From: Pseudomonas azerbaijanoccidentalis
Lineage (GTDB): Bacteria; Pseudomonadota; Gammaproteobacteria; Pseudomonadales; Pseudomonadaceae
NCBI RefSeq assembly: GCF_019145495.1
Contig: NZ_JAHSTU010000002.1
Coordinates: 248,001 to 312,000, forward strand
DNA: 64,000 bases
Direction of reading: 5' to 3'
Positions 17,242 through 27,101 of this stretch are shown piece after piece (position 1 is the first letter of the stretch; each line of letters opens with the position of its first letter). The position numbers and the translations under genes were made by a program. The notes beneath the pieces are model-generated. The model was not told the DNA's origin, searched no databases, and saw nothing but the letters and a program-made list of their open reading frames with translations.

Positions 17242-17937
17242 CTAGCGGTTGATCTTGATTTCTGTGCGACGGTTCATCGCGCGGCCGTCAGCGGTTTTGT
17301 TATCGGCAACCGGCTGGCTTTCACCGGCACCCTGAACCGACACGAAGCTGTTGCGTGGCACGCCTTCCTGGATGAGGTATTCAACCACCGAGTGGGCGCG
17401 TTTATCCGACAGTTTCTGGTTGTAGGCATCACTGCCGACACTGTCAGTATGACCGGTGACCGTCAGTTGAGCGTTTAGCGCCTCACCTTTCAGGCGAGTC
17501 GCAATCTTGTCGAGTACGGTCTTGTCGGCTGAGGTGAGTGTGGCTTTGTCGAACTGGAAGTGAACATCGCGGATGACGATGGTTTCTTCCTTGACCACAA
17601 CGGCCTCTTCAACCACTGGAGCAGGTGCTGGAGGTGGGCAACCGTCGGCATCGACCTGCACGCCTTTAGGCGTGCCCGGGCATTTGTCGCGGCTATCCGG
17701 CACACCATCACCGTCTTCGTCACCATCACCGTGAACCCAGCAATAAGCTGCTGCCGTACCGCCGACAACCAGGGCGCCCCAGCCTGCCCACGACGAGCTC
17801 TCGGTCGCGCCGAGACCCGCACCTACGACACCACCGACGGCCGCACAGGTCGGCCAGTCGGTTTTCTGCAAACCTGCACAACCAGTCAACACACTGGTTA
17901 GCAGAACCAGGGGTAATGCTGTCCGAACTATGCTCAT
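17242..17937 (-). CDS. OmpA-family lipoprotein (second of a tandem pair)
   Basis: 231 residues organised like the neighbour at 16439: signal with Cys20 (SVLTGC), glycine-zipper segment (VGGVVGAGLGATESSSWAGW), acidic repeat DGDEDGDGVPDSRDKCPGTP, then an OmpA domain (VTGHTDSVGSDAYNQKLSDK, RAMNRRTEIKINR). AAGGAGAAAAC lies just before the ATG. Similar proteins in P. aeruginosa bind peptidoglycan and support envelope stability. The pair probably arose by tandem duplication and then diverged. Confidence 0.92.
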   Translation of the reverse strand: MSIVRTALPLVLLTSVLTGCAGLQKTDWPTCAAVGGVVGAGLGATESSSWAGWGALVVGGTAAAYCWVHGDGDEDGDGVPDSRDKCPGTPKGVQVDADGCPPPAPAPVVEEAVVVKEETIVIRDVHFQFDKATLTSADKTVLDKIATRLKGEALNAQLTVTGHTDSVGSDAYNQKLSDKRAHSVVEYLIQEGVPRNSFVSVQGAGESQPVADNKTADGRAMNRRTEIKINR

Positions 17938-18127
17938 CTAGTTTTCTCCTTAAGGATCGGCTTAGAACCGATTCAGGGAGTAAAGACCCGACTTTAATTC
18001 TCCGCCAGCAATAGGCCATTGCAGTTTTGTCCCATGTTCACGGCAGATCGTCACTTTTCGAGTAAAGCCGCTCTAGGCTCGAACTTGCGGGCAGGCTAGT
18101 CTTGGCACATCTGATTGAGGAACTTCG

Positions 18128-18625
18128 ATGATTGCAGCTATTTCTTCGCGCACGCCGCAACAGGCGCTGGCCGCTTTGCTGGATCGTTACGCTCCGGCGC
18201 GGCTGTTGCTGATTGGCGCCAGTGAGTTTCCGGCACTGGAAGCCTTCAAGCTCGCGCACCCAGACAGCTGCGTGGCGCACGCGGCGCCCGGGCCGTTGCC
18301 AACGGAGCTGGCGGCGCGCCGGTTTGATCTGGCGCTGGTGGTTGATTGCCTCGAACACTTGCCCAAGCGTGATGGTTTGAACCTGCTCGGTGGCATTCGC
18401 AACCTCAACGCCAGTCGCATCGCGGTGCTGGCCGACTTGCCGGCCAGCGGTTGGCAGGAAACCGATTTTTTCTCCCTGGCATTGCAAGCCAGTGAGCGCT
18501 TCCAGCGTGACGAGCAGGTGCTGACTCTGTTTACCTATGATCTGCTTGACTACAAACAAGTCCCCGACTGGCTCAATTCACGCTTCTGGGCCAATCCGGA
18601 AAACTTCGGGAAATATTGGTGGTAA
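18128..18625 (+). CDS. DUF6231-type, methyltransferase-like protein
   Basis: A 165-residue protein with a truncated class I methyltransferase look: a first strand LLLIGAS and a later [26 protein letters not shown] segment, similar to post-motif regions of SAM-dependent enzymes. A full glycine-rich SAM motif is not obvious, so activity is uncertain. It is followed after 4 bases by the YchJ-like gene on the same strand, which suggests an operon. Confidence 0.75.
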   Translation: MIAAISSRTPQQALAALLDRYAPARLLLIGASEFPALEAFKLAHPDSCVAHAAPGPLPTELAARRFDLALVVDCLEHLPKRDGLNLLGGIRNLNASRIAVLADLPASGWQETDFFSLALQASERFQRDEQVLTLFTYDLLDYKQVPDWLNSRFWANPENFGKYWW

Positions 18626-18629
18626 CGCA

Positions 18630-19106
18630 ATGAGTACATCCATTTGTCCTTGCGGCAGCGGCACCCTGCTCGACGCCTGCTGCGGTCATTACCATGCCGG
18701 CCACCCGGCCCCGTGCGCCGAAGCCCTGATGCGCTCGCGCTACAGCGCCTATGTTCTGGGCCTGATCGATTATCTGGTGGCGACCACCCTGCCCGCCCAG
18801 CAAAACGGGCTCGATCGGCAGTCGATCAGTGACTGGAGTGCCCAAAGCACCTGGCTGGGCCTTGAGGTGGAAAGCTCGGAAGTGCTCGGCGGCCAGCCGG
18901 AACACGCGTTCGTGACCTTTACCGCACGCTGGCACGACGGCAGCGGCGAACACAGCCATCGCGAACGCTCGTCGTTCGTGCAGAACGCGGGCCGCTGGTA
19001 TTTCATCGACCCCACCGTGCAACTCGACATCGGGCGCAACGACGCCTGCCCTTGCGCCAGCGGGCAGAAGTTCAAGAAGTGCTGTTCAGGCTATTTCGGC
19101 AGTTGA
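18630..19106 (+). CDS. YchJ/UPF0225 family protein with SEC-C motifs
   Basis: 158 residues. Zinc-binding SEC-C-type cysteine motifs are present at both ends: [13 protein letters not shown] at 6-18 and [19 protein letters not shown] at the C terminus. The core ([40 protein letters not shown]) is an NTF2-like fold typical of YchJ. The family has no settled function. The ATG at 18630 is preferred over an upstream in-frame one because it leaves the family N terminus intact and follows the previous stop by 4 bases. Confidence 0.88.
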   Translation: MSTSICPCGSGTLLDACCGHYHAGHPAPCAEALMRSRYSAYVLGLIDYLVATTLPAQQNGLDRQSISDWSAQSTWLGLEVESSEVLGGQPEHAFVTFTARWHDGSGEHSHRERSSFVQNAGRWYFIDPTVQLDIGRNDACPCASGQKFKKCCSGYFGS

Positions 19107-19117
19107 GGTGATCACCC

Positions 19118-19247
19118 GTAGCAGCTGCCGAAGGCTGCGTTCGAGTGCGAAGCGCTCGTCAAAGGTAGACCATTGTGTTTCAGGAAGAACGCGCAGGAAG
19201 GTTTCGCGACTGCTGCGCAGCCGGACGCAGCCTTCGGCAGCTGCTAC
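19118..19247. repeat. Divergent REP pair with long spacer
   Basis: A left arm GTAGCAGCTGCCGAAGGCTG (from 19118) and a matching right arm CGCAGCCTTCGGCAGCTGCT (19226-19247) are 86 bases apart. Both arms share the same GCAGCTG variant of the usual GGAGCTG, showing compensatory change. Confidence 0.8.
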
Positions 19248-19270
19248 AGGTTCAAGGGAGACAATCGACC

Positions 19271-19756
19271 ATGATCACCCGGCGACTCGCACAATGTTTG
19301 CTCACGCTAACTTTTTGTCTGGCGTTCAGCGGTTGTGCGTCCTGGTTCAGCAGCGATGAACGGGATCCCGCAGTGCATCTGGTCAGGGTTGAGGTGGTGC
19401 GGGCGAAGCTGCTGGAACAACGTTTTATGCTGCACTTTCGCATCGACAACCCCAATGACAGCGACCTGACCGTGCGTGGCCTGGAATACCGCATTCATCT
19501 GGGGGACATCCTGCTAGCGGAAGGCGAGCACGAACACTGGATCACCGTGGGGCCCAATAGCAGCCGTTTTTACAAGGTTCCGATCCGCACCAACCTGTGG
19601 CCGAGGGTCAAAGACCTGGTCAAACAACTTAAAAGTCCCGAGCAAGCCATCCCGTATCGTCTCGAAGGTGAAATGGAAACCGGTTTATTCATCGCCCACT
19701 ACGTGCACCTGGCGCGTAATGGCGTGATAATCCCCGCCGATCTAATTCCGGAGTAA
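19271..19756 (+). CDS. LEA type 2 (WHy-domain) lipoprotein
   Basis: 161 residues. The signal ends at a lipobox FSGC ([22 protein letters not shown]). The mature part is a water-stress/hypersensitive-response (WHy) LEA14-like beta-sandwich, with typical [20 protein letters not shown] and [15 protein letters not shown] strands. The start is set by AGGGAG and the signal peptide. Such proteins are associated with desiccation or stress tolerance in other organisms; the role here is inferred. The histidine-rich SEC-C gene follows 5 bases later. Confidence 0.87.
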   Translation: MITRRLAQCLLTLTFCLAFSGCASWFSSDERDPAVHLVRVEVVRAKLLEQRFMLHFRIDNPNDSDLTVRGLEYRIHLGDILLAEGEHEHWITVGPNSSRFYKVPIRTNLWPRVKDLVKQLKSPEQAIPYRLEGEMETGLFIAHYVHLARNGVIIPADLIPE

Positions 19757-19761
19757 CCCCG

Positions 19762-19962
19762 ATGACCCAGCAACCCCATGTCCATGGCCCTGACTGCAAC
19801 CACGATCATGACCACCATGATCACGACCATGGCCATGTCCACGGCCCGAACTGCGGCCACGCCCACCAGGAACCGGTGCGCAATGCCTTGAAAGACGTTG
19901 GCCGCAACGACCCTTGCCCATGCGGCAATGGCAAGAAATTCAAGAAGTGCCACGGCGCTTGA
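19762..19962 (+). CDS. Small His-rich SEC-C metal-binding protein
   Basis: 66 residues. The N-terminal half is very rich in histidine and aspartate (for example [20 protein letters not shown]); the C-terminal third is a SEC-C zinc motif ([19 protein letters not shown]) like that at the end of SecA. Together these suggest strong binding of Zn, Ni or Co, perhaps as a metal store or chaperone. It lies 5 bases after the WHy lipoprotein gene, so the two are probably co-transcribed. Confidence 0.88.
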   Translation: MTQQPHVHGPDCNHDHDHHDHDHGHVHGPNCGHAHQEPVRNALKDVGRNDPCPCGNGKKFKKCHGA

Positions 19963-19980
19963 TGGGTTAACCCCATCCCC

Positions 19981-20061
19981 CTGTAGGAGCCGGCTTGCCG
20001 GCGATCAACGCAACGCGGTTTGCCAGACACACCGCTTCGCTGGCAAGCCAGCTCCCACAGG
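19981..20061. repeat. REPIN of a second sequence class
   Basis: Inverted arms CTGTAGGAGCCGGCTTGCCG and GCTGGCAAGCCAGCTCCCAC flank a short spacer. This class (GAGC(C/T)GGCTTGCC) differs from the common GCTGCCGAAGGC class. It sits between two convergent genes. Confidence 0.9.
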
Positions 20062-20063
20062 TT

Positions 20064-20636
20064 TCAATCAGTCGTGAGAATCTGCGCGGTATCGACCACC
20101 GTCGCATACTCTCCATGCAAATTTCCCAGCGACATGCCGTGCACTTCTTCTGCGGAACGGGCATGACTGAAAAAATCAGCCTTGTCGAAGGTAAAGCACG
20201 CGTCGTGCACCACCCAAGTGTCAAACCCCAGATTGCCTGCCGTGCGCGCCGTGGACTCCACCGAGTTGTGGGTCGCCACGCCGACGATGACCAACTGAGA
20301 GATCCCTGCCTCGCGCAACAGTACTTCGAGCCCCGTCGAACAAAAAGCATCAGGCACCTGTTTCTGAATCAGTTGCTCGCCGGGCAAGGGGCTGAAGCGT
20401 TCCTGAAACTCCACACCCGATTGCTGCGGCCAGAACACCGAGTCTTCGGAGCGGGACAAGTGTTGGACATGAATGATCGGCCGCGCGCTGCGGCGCCAAT
20501 GCACCAATAATTCGAGCATGCGCTCCTCGGCCTGCGGATTGTTCCGACGCCCGAGCCTGGGGTGCAGGATGCCTTTTTGTTGGTCGATGATGATCAGTGC
20601 GGCGTTTTTCTCCAGATGCATACCGATTCTTTCCAA
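20064..20636 (-). CDS. Isochorismatase-fold hydrolase with Ser at the usual Cys position
   Basis: A 190-residue protein of the cysteine hydrolase/isochorismatase superfamily. The catalytic Asp is seen in ALIIIDQQKG and the later loop is VGVATHNSVESTARTAGNLG. In most family members this loop carries the nucleophile as T-x-x-C-V; here the position reads N-S-V-E, so Cys is replaced by Ser. Isochorismatases proper also lack this Cys, so it may still hydrolyse an enol ether or amide. The second ATG (20621, MHLEKN) is an alternative start. It is a single gene between REP elements. Confidence 0.85.
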   Translation of the reverse strand: MERIGMHLEKNAALIIIDQQKGILHPRLGRRNNPQAEERMLELLVHWRRSARPIIHVQHLSRSEDSVFWPQQSGVEFQERFSPLPGEQLIQKQVPDAFCSTGLEVLLREAGISQLVIVGVATHNSVESTARTAGNLGFDTWVVHDACFTFDKADFFSHARSAEEVHGMSLGNLHGEYATVVDTAQILTTD

Positions 20637-20654
20637 CCATTGGATTTTAAGATC

Positions 20655-20684
20655 AAAAGATCGCAGCCTTCGGCAGCTCCTACA
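20655..20684. repeat. Single REP sequence
   Basis: One unpaired arm, AAAAGATCGCAGCCTTCGGC and onward to CTCCTACA, with no partner nearby. It lies upstream of the penicillin acylase-type gene. Confidence 0.85.
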
Positions 20685-20795
20685 AGGCTGTGGTAGCAGA
20701 CAAATCCTGAAATAACCTTGTAGCCCGCTTGCGCGCCCACCTCCCGCTCACTAACGTAGCGCCTTTACTGACGCTACCCCCGCAGGAGCTTTGCC

Positions 20796-23246
20796 ATGGC
20801 CTCGCCAGCCCTTACACATTTTCTACCCCGGTTCGGCGTTGCCGCAGCAGTCGCGGGGGTTTTGAGCCTGACCGGGTGTCAGAGCTTCAATGCCCAGGAC
20901 ACCCTCGTACCGACCTCCGGCGTACAGCCGATCAAGGGGCTGGCGCAGAATGTTTCAGTGCGTCGCAACGCGATGGGCATGCCGTTGATCGAAAGCAGCA
21001 CGTTCCACGACGCGCTGTTTACCCTCGGTTATGTGCACGCCAGCGACCGCATCACGCAAATGGTCACCCTGCGCTTGCTGGCTCAGGGCCGACTGGCGGA
21101 AATGCACGGTGCGGACTTGCTCGACGCCGACCGCTACATGCGCGCCGTCAATCTGAAGAAAAGCGCCGGTGAACTGTACAAAGCCTCTTCGCCGCGTCTT
21201 AAACGCTTCTTTGAAGTCTATGCCCGCGGGGTCAACGCCTACCTGTTCCGCTACCGCGACAAGCTGCCGGCCGACCTCGTTGCCAGCGGCTACAAGCCTG
21301 AATACTGGAAACCGGAAGATTCGGCGCTGATTTTCTGCCTGTTGAACTTCAGTCAGTCCGCCAACCTGCCGGAAGAAATTTCCACGCTGGTACTCGCGCA
21401 GACCGTCACCACCGACAAACTGCCGTGGCTGACGCCGTCCGCGCCCGATGAAAAACTGCCATTGGCGGAAAGCGACAAGCTGCAAGGCATCAAGCTCAGT
21501 GGGCAAGTACCGGGGCTGTCTGACATCAGCAAGGCCACCAGCCAACTCTCAGAGCTGAACCTGCTGGGCGCCACGTCCTCGAACAACTGGGCGATTGCCC
21601 CGCAACGCAGCCGCAGCGGCAAAAGCCTGCTGGCCAGCGACAGCCATGGCCCGATGGGCGTGCCGTCGCTCTATAGCTACGTGCAGATCCGCGCCCCGAA
21701 GTATCAGGCTTCGGGCGTGACCATCGCCGGGTTGCCCATGGTGCTCGGTGGTTTCAACGGCAAAGTGGCGTGGAGCACGACGACCGTCATGGGTGACAAC
21801 CAGGACCTGTTCCTGGAAAAAATCCGCCGCCAGGGCAACGGGCTTGCCTACGAAACCAACGGCAAATGGCAGCCGGCGATCGTGCGCAACGAAACCTACT
21901 TCGTCAAAGGCCAGCGGCCGATTCGCGAAGCGGTGTACGAAACACGCCACGGTCCGCTGCTCAACAGCGCACAAGGCCTGGCGCAAGGCAACGGCTTCGG
22001 CCTGGCCTTGCAGACACCGAACTTCACTGACGACAAATCCCTGGACGCGTTTTTCGACCTGTCCCGCGCGCAGAGTGTCGAGAAAGCTTCCGACGCCAGC
22101 CGCGAGATCCGTGCCATCGCCTTGAACCTGGTGTTTGCCGATGCCAGCAACATTGGCTGGCAAGTCACCGGCCGTTACCCGAACCGCCGCGAAGGCGAAG
22201 GCCTGCTGCCCTCGCCGGGCTGGGAAGATCGCTACGATTGGGACGGTTACGCCGACCCGATGCTGCACCCTTACGACCAAGACCCGGCGCAAGGCTGGCT
22301 CGGCACCGCCAACCAACGGGTCATCCCCCATGGCTATGGCATGCAGTTGTCCAATTCCTGGTCGGCACCTGAACGTGGCGAGCGCCTGGCGGAGCTGGCC
22401 GGCGTGGGCAAACATGACACCCGCAGCCTGATCGCCATGCAGTACGACCAGACCACCACGTTCGCCGCCAAACTGAAGAAAATGTTCGAAGCGCCGGGCA
22501 TGGCCCAGCCGCTCAAACAGGCCATCGAGACCCTGCCGGTGGCGGATCGCGGCAAGGCGCGCGAGGCGTTGACGCGGTTGATGGCGTTCGACGGCAAACT
22601 GGCCCCGACCTCCACCGACGCGGCAATCTACGAGCTGTTCCTGCAAGAGAGCATGAAGCAGATTTTCCTCGATGAACTGGGGCCGGAAAGCAGTCCGGCA
22701 TGGAAAGCCTTCGTCGCCAACGGCAAATTGTCCTATGCCGCCCAGGCCGATCACTTGCTGGGCCGCGAAGACAGTCCGTTCTGGGATGACGCGCGCACCG
22801 CGCAGAAAGAAGACAAACCGGTGATTCTCGCTCGCAGTCTCGCCGCGGCGATCACCGCCGGTGACAGTCAGTTGGGTGGCGATCACAAAGCCTGGCAGTG
22901 GGGCAAATTGCACCGCTATGAATGGAAGAACGCCAGTGACCAGACCGTGCGTGGCCCGATGCCGGCGGGCGGCGACCACACCACGCTCAACACCGCGGCG
23001 TTTGCCTGGGGCCAGGACTTCAACACCACGCTGGCCCCGGCCATGCGCTTTATCGTCGACTTCGGCCAACCCGAACCGTTGATGGGCCAGAACGCCACCG
23101 GCCAATCCGGCAACCCCGCCAGCCCGAACTACCTGAACAGCGTCGATCCATGGCTCAAGGGTCAATACCAGAGCTTGCCGATGCAGCCGCAAAACTTTGA
23201 CAAGGTGTACGGGACCAAGCGCTTGACCCTGACACCGGGCAAGTAA
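20796..23246 (+). CDS. Penicillin acylase family lipoprotein
   Basis: 816 residues. An N-terminal signal ends with lipobox LTGC (Cys28), so the enzyme is probably a periplasmic lipoprotein. It is an N-terminal nucleophile hydrolase made as a precursor: an alpha part (to about residue 260), a linker, then [12 protein letters not shown], where autocleavage would expose a Ser (about 262) as nucleophile. [17 protein letters not shown] follows in the expected place. Relatives cleave acyl amides such as beta-lactams, aculeacin-type lipopeptides or acyl-homoserine lactones (PvdQ, QuiP); the substrate cannot be read from sequence. Confidence 0.9.
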   Translation: MASPALTHFLPRFGVAAAVAGVLSLTGCQSFNAQDTLVPTSGVQPIKGLAQNVSVRRNAMGMPLIESSTFHDALFTLGYVHASDRITQMVTLRLLAQGRLAEMHGADLLDADRYMRAVNLKKSAGELYKASSPRLKRFFEVYARGVNAYLFRYRDKLPADLVASGYKPEYWKPEDSALIFCLLNFSQSANLPEEISTLVLAQTVTTDKLPWLTPSAPDEKLPLAESDKLQGIKLSGQVPGLSDISKATSQLSELNLLGATSSNNWAIAPQRSRSGKSLLASDSHGPMGVPSLYSYVQIRAPKYQASGVTIAGLPMVLGGFNGKVAWSTTTVMGDNQDLFLEKIRRQGNGLAYETNGKWQPAIVRNETYFVKGQRPIREAVYETRHGPLLNSAQGLAQGNGFGLALQTPNFTDDKSLDAFFDLSRAQSVEKASDASREIRAIALNLVFADASNIGWQVTGRYPNRREGEGLLPSPGWEDRYDWDGYADPMLHPYDQDPAQGWLGTANQRVIPHGYGMQLSNSWSAPERGERLAELAGVGKHDTRSLIAMQYDQTTTFAAKLKKMFEAPGMAQPLKQAIETLPVADRGKAREALTRLMAFDGKLAPTSTDAAIYELFLQESMKQIFLDELGPESSPAWKAFVANGKLSYAAQADHLLGREDSPFWDDARTAQKEDKPVILARSLAAAITAGDSQLGGDHKAWQWGKLHRYEWKNASDQTVRGPMPAGGDHTTLNTAAFAWGQDFNTTLAPAMRFIVDFGQPEPLMGQNATGQSGNPASPNYLNSVDPWLKGQYQSLPMQPQNFDKVYGTKRLTLTPGK

Positions 23247-23250
23247 GATC

Positions 23251-23304
23251 AAAAGATCGCAGCCTGCGGCAGGGCGTAGGAGCTGCCGCAGGCTGCGATC
23301 TTTT
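23251..23304. repeat. REPIN, short spacer
   Basis: Arms AAAAGATCGCAGCCTGCGGC (from 23251) and GTAGGAGCTGCCGCAGGCTG are separated by only a few bases, making a tight hairpin just after the acylase stop. Confidence 0.92.
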
Positions 23305-23387
23305 GCATTTTGATTTCAGAAAATCGATAGAACTTCTCACCCCGCGCCAGCCTCATAGCTAACAAGTCCCCCCACCCCGGCCATGCC

Positions 23388-24422
23388 ATGGATCTTGTCA
23401 TCGCGCGTCCCGAAGGCTTGTACTGTCCCGCCGGCGATTTCTATATCGATCCGTGGCGGCCGGTCGAACGCGCGGTGATCACCCACGCCCATGGCGACCA
23501 TGCGCGCACCGGCAACCAGCATTACCTGGCAGCGGCGCCCGGCGAAGGGATTCTGCGCACGCGTCTGGGGCAGGACATCAACCTGCAAACGCTGCCCTAT
23601 GGCGAGCGCTTACTGCACCAAGGCGTTACGTTGAGTTTTCACCCCGCCGGCCATGTGCTCGGTTCGGCCCAAGTGCGTCTGGAATACGGCGGCGAAGTCT
23701 GGGTCGCTTCCGGTGATTACAAGATCGAACCCGACGGCACCTGCGCCCCGTTCGAACCAGTGCGTTGCGATACTTTTATCACTGAGTCGACGTTCGGCCT
23801 GCCGATCTACCGCTGGCAACCTCAAGCGCAAGTCTTCGCCGAAATCAATCAGTGGTGGCAAGCCAACGCGGCCGAAGACAAAACCAGCGTGTTGCTGTGC
23901 TACGCCTTCGGCAAAGCCCAGCGCATTCTCCACGGCATCGACGCCAGTCTCGGCCCGATCCTGACCCATGGCGCGGTTGAGCCGCTGAACCGGGTGTACC
24001 GGGAAGCTGGCGTTTATATACCGCCCACGATCTACGCCGGCGAGGTCGACAAAAACGATCCGTTGATGCGCAAAGCACTGGTCATCGCCCCGCCCTCAGC
24101 CGGTGGCAGCACCTGGATGCGCCGCTTTGGCGAGTACAGCGATGGTTTCGCCAGTGGCTGGATGCGCCTGCGCGGCACCCGTCGGCGGCGCGGAGTGGAT
24201 CGCGGTTTCGTGCTCTCCGACCATGCGGACTGGCCCGGCCTGCTCTGGGCCATTGAACAGAGCGGCGCTGAACGGGTGATGGTCACCCACGGTTCAGTCG
24301 CCGTGCTGGTGCGCCACCTGCGCGAACAAGGCCTCGACGCCCAGGCCTTCGAGACCGAATACGGCGACGATGAAGAAGAGCCGCTGGCCGTCGAACCCGA
24401 ACCCGTCGAGGCGCTGACATGA
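23388..24422 (+). CDS. Ligase-associated DNA exonuclease (metallo-beta-lactamase fold)
   Basis: 344 residues. The metal-binding signature is THAHGDHARTG (H33, H35, D37, H38), with HPAGHVLGSAQV and later VLSDHADWPGL, as in the SNM1-like/Exo nuclease of the ligase-helicase-phosphoesterase repair cluster described in P. putida. Its stop overlaps the ligase start by 4 bases (ATGA), showing tight coupling. It probably trims DNA 5' ends before ligation. Confidence 0.92.
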   Translation: MDLVIARPEGLYCPAGDFYIDPWRPVERAVITHAHGDHARTGNQHYLAAAPGEGILRTRLGQDINLQTLPYGERLLHQGVTLSFHPAGHVLGSAQVRLEYGGEVWVASGDYKIEPDGTCAPFEPVRCDTFITESTFGLPIYRWQPQAQVFAEINQWWQANAAEDKTSVLLCYAFGKAQRILHGIDASLGPILTHGAVEPLNRVYREAGVYIPPTIYAGEVDKNDPLMRKALVIAPPSAGGSTWMRRFGEYSDGFASGWMRLRGTRRRRGVDRGFVLSDHADWPGLLWAIEQSGAERVMVTHGSVAVLVRHLREQGLDAQAFETEYGDDEEEPLAVEPEPVEALT

Positions 24423-26107
24423 GGGCGTTTGCCGAGTTGTATGCCGAGCTCGATGCGACGACCTCCAGCAACGCCAAACTGGCGGCGATGCAACGCTACT
24501 TCGCCCAATCTGCACCGGAAGACGCCGCGTGGGCAGTGTATTTCCTGTCCGGTGGGCGGCCCCGGCAACTGGTGCCGGTGCGTCTGCTGCATGAACTGGC
24601 CGTGATCCATTCCGGCCTGGCGCCGTGGTTGTTCGAAGAAAGTTATCAATCCGTCGGCGATCTGGCGGAAACCATTTCGCTGATCCTGCCCGATGCGCCC
24701 CATGTTTCCACCGATGGGCTGGCCGCGTGGGTCGAAAACAACCTGCTGCCGTTACGCGGCGAATCCCCGGATGTGCTCGCCCAGCGCCTGCCTGAACTCT
24801 GGTCGCAACTGGACCGCACCAGCCTGATGCTCTGCATCAAATTGATTACCGGCAGCTTCCGCGTTGGCGTCTCCAAACTGCTGGTCACCCGCGCACTCGC
24901 CGCCATGGCCGATCTGGACAGCAAACGCGTGGCACAACGCCTGGTGGGCTACACCGACCTGTCCAATCGCCCGAGCGCCGCCAGCTACTTGAAGTTGATC
25001 GCCGCCGAATCGGCCGATGAACACGCCCAGCGTGGCGGTCAGCCCTATCCGTTTTTTCTCGCCCACGCACTGGCGCAACCGGTTGAACAATTTGAAGCGT
25101 TGCTTGGCCCGGCCAGCCGCTGGCAAGTGGAATGGAAGTGGGACGGCATCCGCGCCCAAGTAGTCAAGCGCGCCGGGCAGCTGTGGATCTGGTCGCGGGG
25201 TGAAGAGTTGGTGACCGAGCGTTTTCCAGAACTGGGCACACTGATTCACGGCCTGCCCGACGGCACGGTGATCGACGGTGAAATCGTAGTCTGGAAAAGT
25301 GCTCAACCCGACACCGAAGACGCCTTCAATCCACACTCGCCAACCGCACCCGCCGTGCAACCGTTCGCCCTGCTGCAACAGCGCATCGGCCGTAAAACCC
25401 TGAGCAAGAAAATCCTCAGCGATGTCCCCGTGGTCATCCTCGCGTACGACTTGCTGGAATGGGCTGGCGAGGACTGGCGCAATCACCCGCAGGCGCAGCG
25501 CCGTGCGCAACTGGAACAGGTCATTGCCCGTTGCAATCAGCCGGTGTTGCTGGCGTCGCCGCTGCTGACCGGCGATGACTGGTTCGACCTCGCCCGCCAG
25601 CGCGAAGCATCCCGCCGGCTCGGGGTCGAAGGCATGATGCTCAAGGCTCGCGACGCGCTCTACGGCGTGGGTCGGACCAAGGACATGGGCGTCTGGTGGA
25701 AATGGAAGGTCGACCCGTTCAGCGTCGACGCTGTGCTGATTTATGCGCAACGCGGCCATGGACGCCGGGCCAGTCTTTTCAGCGACTACACCTTTGCAGT
25801 CTGGGACGGTCCGGCCGACGCCAGCGAACGCACGCTGGTGCCCTTTGCCAAAGCCTATTCGGGCTTGACCGATGCAGAAATGCGCCAGGTCGACAGCATC
25901 GTGCGTAAAACCACCGTCGAAAAATTCGGCCCGGTGATCAGCGTTAAACCGAGCCTGGTGTTTGAGCTGGGCTTTGAAGGGATTGCCTTGTCCAAACGGC
26001 ACAAAAGCGGGATTGCGGTGCGCTTTCCGCGAATGCTGCGCTGGCGGCAGGACAAGTCGGTGGAAGAGGCTGACCATCTGGGAACGCTGCAGGATTTGCT
26101 CGGCTGA
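24419..26107 (+). CDS. ATP-dependent DNA ligase of the Lhr/Exo/MPE repair cluster
   Basis: 562 residues. An N-terminal helical DNA-binding domain (about 1-215) precedes the nucleotidyltransferase core, with adenylation motif I around K240 (VEWKWDGIRAQ), motif IV (LGVEGMMLKARDALYGVGR) and motif V (WWKWKVDPF), then an OB domain. It seals DNA nicks using ATP, unlike the NAD-dependent LigA used in replication. Known relatives work with the adjoining exonuclease and with a helicase and phosphoesterase; those two genes lie 4.5 kb downstream here, past a transporter operon. Confidence 0.94.
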   Translation: MRAFAELYAELDATTSSNAKLAAMQRYFAQSAPEDAAWAVYFLSGGRPRQLVPVRLLHELAVIHSGLAPWLFEESYQSVGDLAETISLILPDAPHVSTDGLAAWVENNLLPLRGESPDVLAQRLPELWSQLDRTSLMLCIKLITGSFRVGVSKLLVTRALAAMADLDSKRVAQRLVGYTDLSNRPSAASYLKLIAAESADEHAQRGGQPYPFFLAHALAQPVEQFEALLGPASRWQVEWKWDGIRAQVVKRAGQLWIWSRGEELVTERFPELGTLIHGLPDGTVIDGEIVVWKSAQPDTEDAFNPHSPTAPAVQPFALLQQRIGRKTLSKKILSDVPVVILAYDLLEWAGEDWRNHPQAQRRAQLEQVIARCNQPVLLASPLLTGDDWFDLARQREASRRLGVEGMMLKARDALYGVGRTKDMGVWWKWKVDPFSVDAVLIYAQRGHGRRASLFSDYTFAVWDGPADASERTLVPFAKAYSGLTDAEMRQVDSIVRKTTVEKFGPVISVKPSLVFELGFEGIALSKRHKSGIAVRFPRMLRWRQDKSVEEADHLGTLQDLLG

Positions 26108-26312
26108 TCACCTTCCCCGAGAACCAAAAGGGTGCAGCCCTTCCACGGCGCCCGATTTCGTGCACTAATCCCATCCCGGCGATTTCCTGAATGCCTTTTA
26201 AACGCTTGTTCGGCACTCTGGTTCGGAAATTGCTACTTTCATTAGGTCTTACGCTTACCAGTAACAATAATTCTGCGCCACAAGCGCTCATATTGGTTTT
26301 AGGGAATAAATA

Positions 26313-27095
26313 ATGAAAAAAGCATTGCTGACCCTTTCTGCACTGGCGTTGTGCATGGCCGCTGGCTCCGCCATGGCAAAGGAATACAAAGAATTGCGTT
26401 TTGGCGTTGACCCATCCTACGCACCGTTCGAGTCGAAAGCGGCCGACGGCAACCTGGTGGGCTTCGACATCGATCTGGGTAACGCAATCTGCGCCGAGCT
26501 GAAGGTCAAGTGCAAATGGGTCGAAAGCGATTTCGACGGGATGATTCCTGGCCTCAAGGCCAATAAATTCGACGGCGTGATCTCTTCGATGACCGTCACC
26601 CCGGCCCGCGAAAAAGTCATCGACTTCTCCAGCGAGCTGTTCTCCGGCCCAACCGCTTACGTGTCCAAGAAAGGCTCCGGCATCACCGCCGACGTCGCTT
26701 CGCTCAAAGGCAAAACCGTTGGCTACGAGCAAGGCACCATTCAGGAAGCCTACGCCAAAGCCGTTCTGGACAAGGCTGGCGTGAAAACCCAGGCCTATCA
26801 GAACCAGGACCAGGTTTACTCCGACCTGACTTCCGGCCGTCTCGACGCCGGTATCCAGGACATGCTGCAAGCTGAACTGGGCTTCCTGAAGTCGCCAAAT
26901 GGCGCCGACTACGAAATCAGCAAGCCGGTTGACAGCGAACTGTTGCCAGCTAAAACAGCAGTCGGTATTAAGAAAGGTAACACCGAGCTGAAAGCACTTT
27001 TGGATAAAGGTATCAAAGCGTTACACGATGATGGCACCTACGCCACCATTCAGAAGAAACACTTTGGCGATCTGAACCTGTACAGCGGCAAATAA
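26313..27095 (+). CDS. Basic amino acid ABC transporter substrate-binding protein
   Basis: 260 residues with signal peptide MKKALLTLSALALCMAAGSAMA and a mature periplasmic binding protein of the ArgT/HisJ/AotJ type (LRFGVDPSYAPFESKAADGN, VGFDIDLGNAICAEL, DFDGMIPGLKANKFD). It captures lysine, arginine, ornithine or histidine for the permeases that follow. AGGGAAT precedes the ATG. A strong hairpin after the gene (27102) should reduce readthrough, giving more binding protein than membrane components. Gene order matches aotJ of P. aeruginosa. Confidence 0.92.
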   Translation: MKKALLTLSALALCMAAGSAMAKEYKELRFGVDPSYAPFESKAADGNLVGFDIDLGNAICAELKVKCKWVESDFDGMIPGLKANKFDGVISSMTVTPAREKVIDFSSELFSGPTAYVSKKGSGITADVASLKGKTVGYEQGTIQEAYAKAVLDKAGVKTQAYQNQDQVYSDLTSGRLDAGIQDMLQAELGFLKSPNGADYEISKPVDSELLPAKTAVGIKKGNTELKALLDKGIKALHDDGTYATIQKKHFGDLNLYSGK

Positions 27096-27101
27096 TGCCC
27101 G

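Noticed and set aside
21549..23252. 567-residue minus-strand frame opposite the penicillin acylase-type gene
   Set aside because: Antisense to an intact Ntn-hydrolase with no own motifs or ribosome site.
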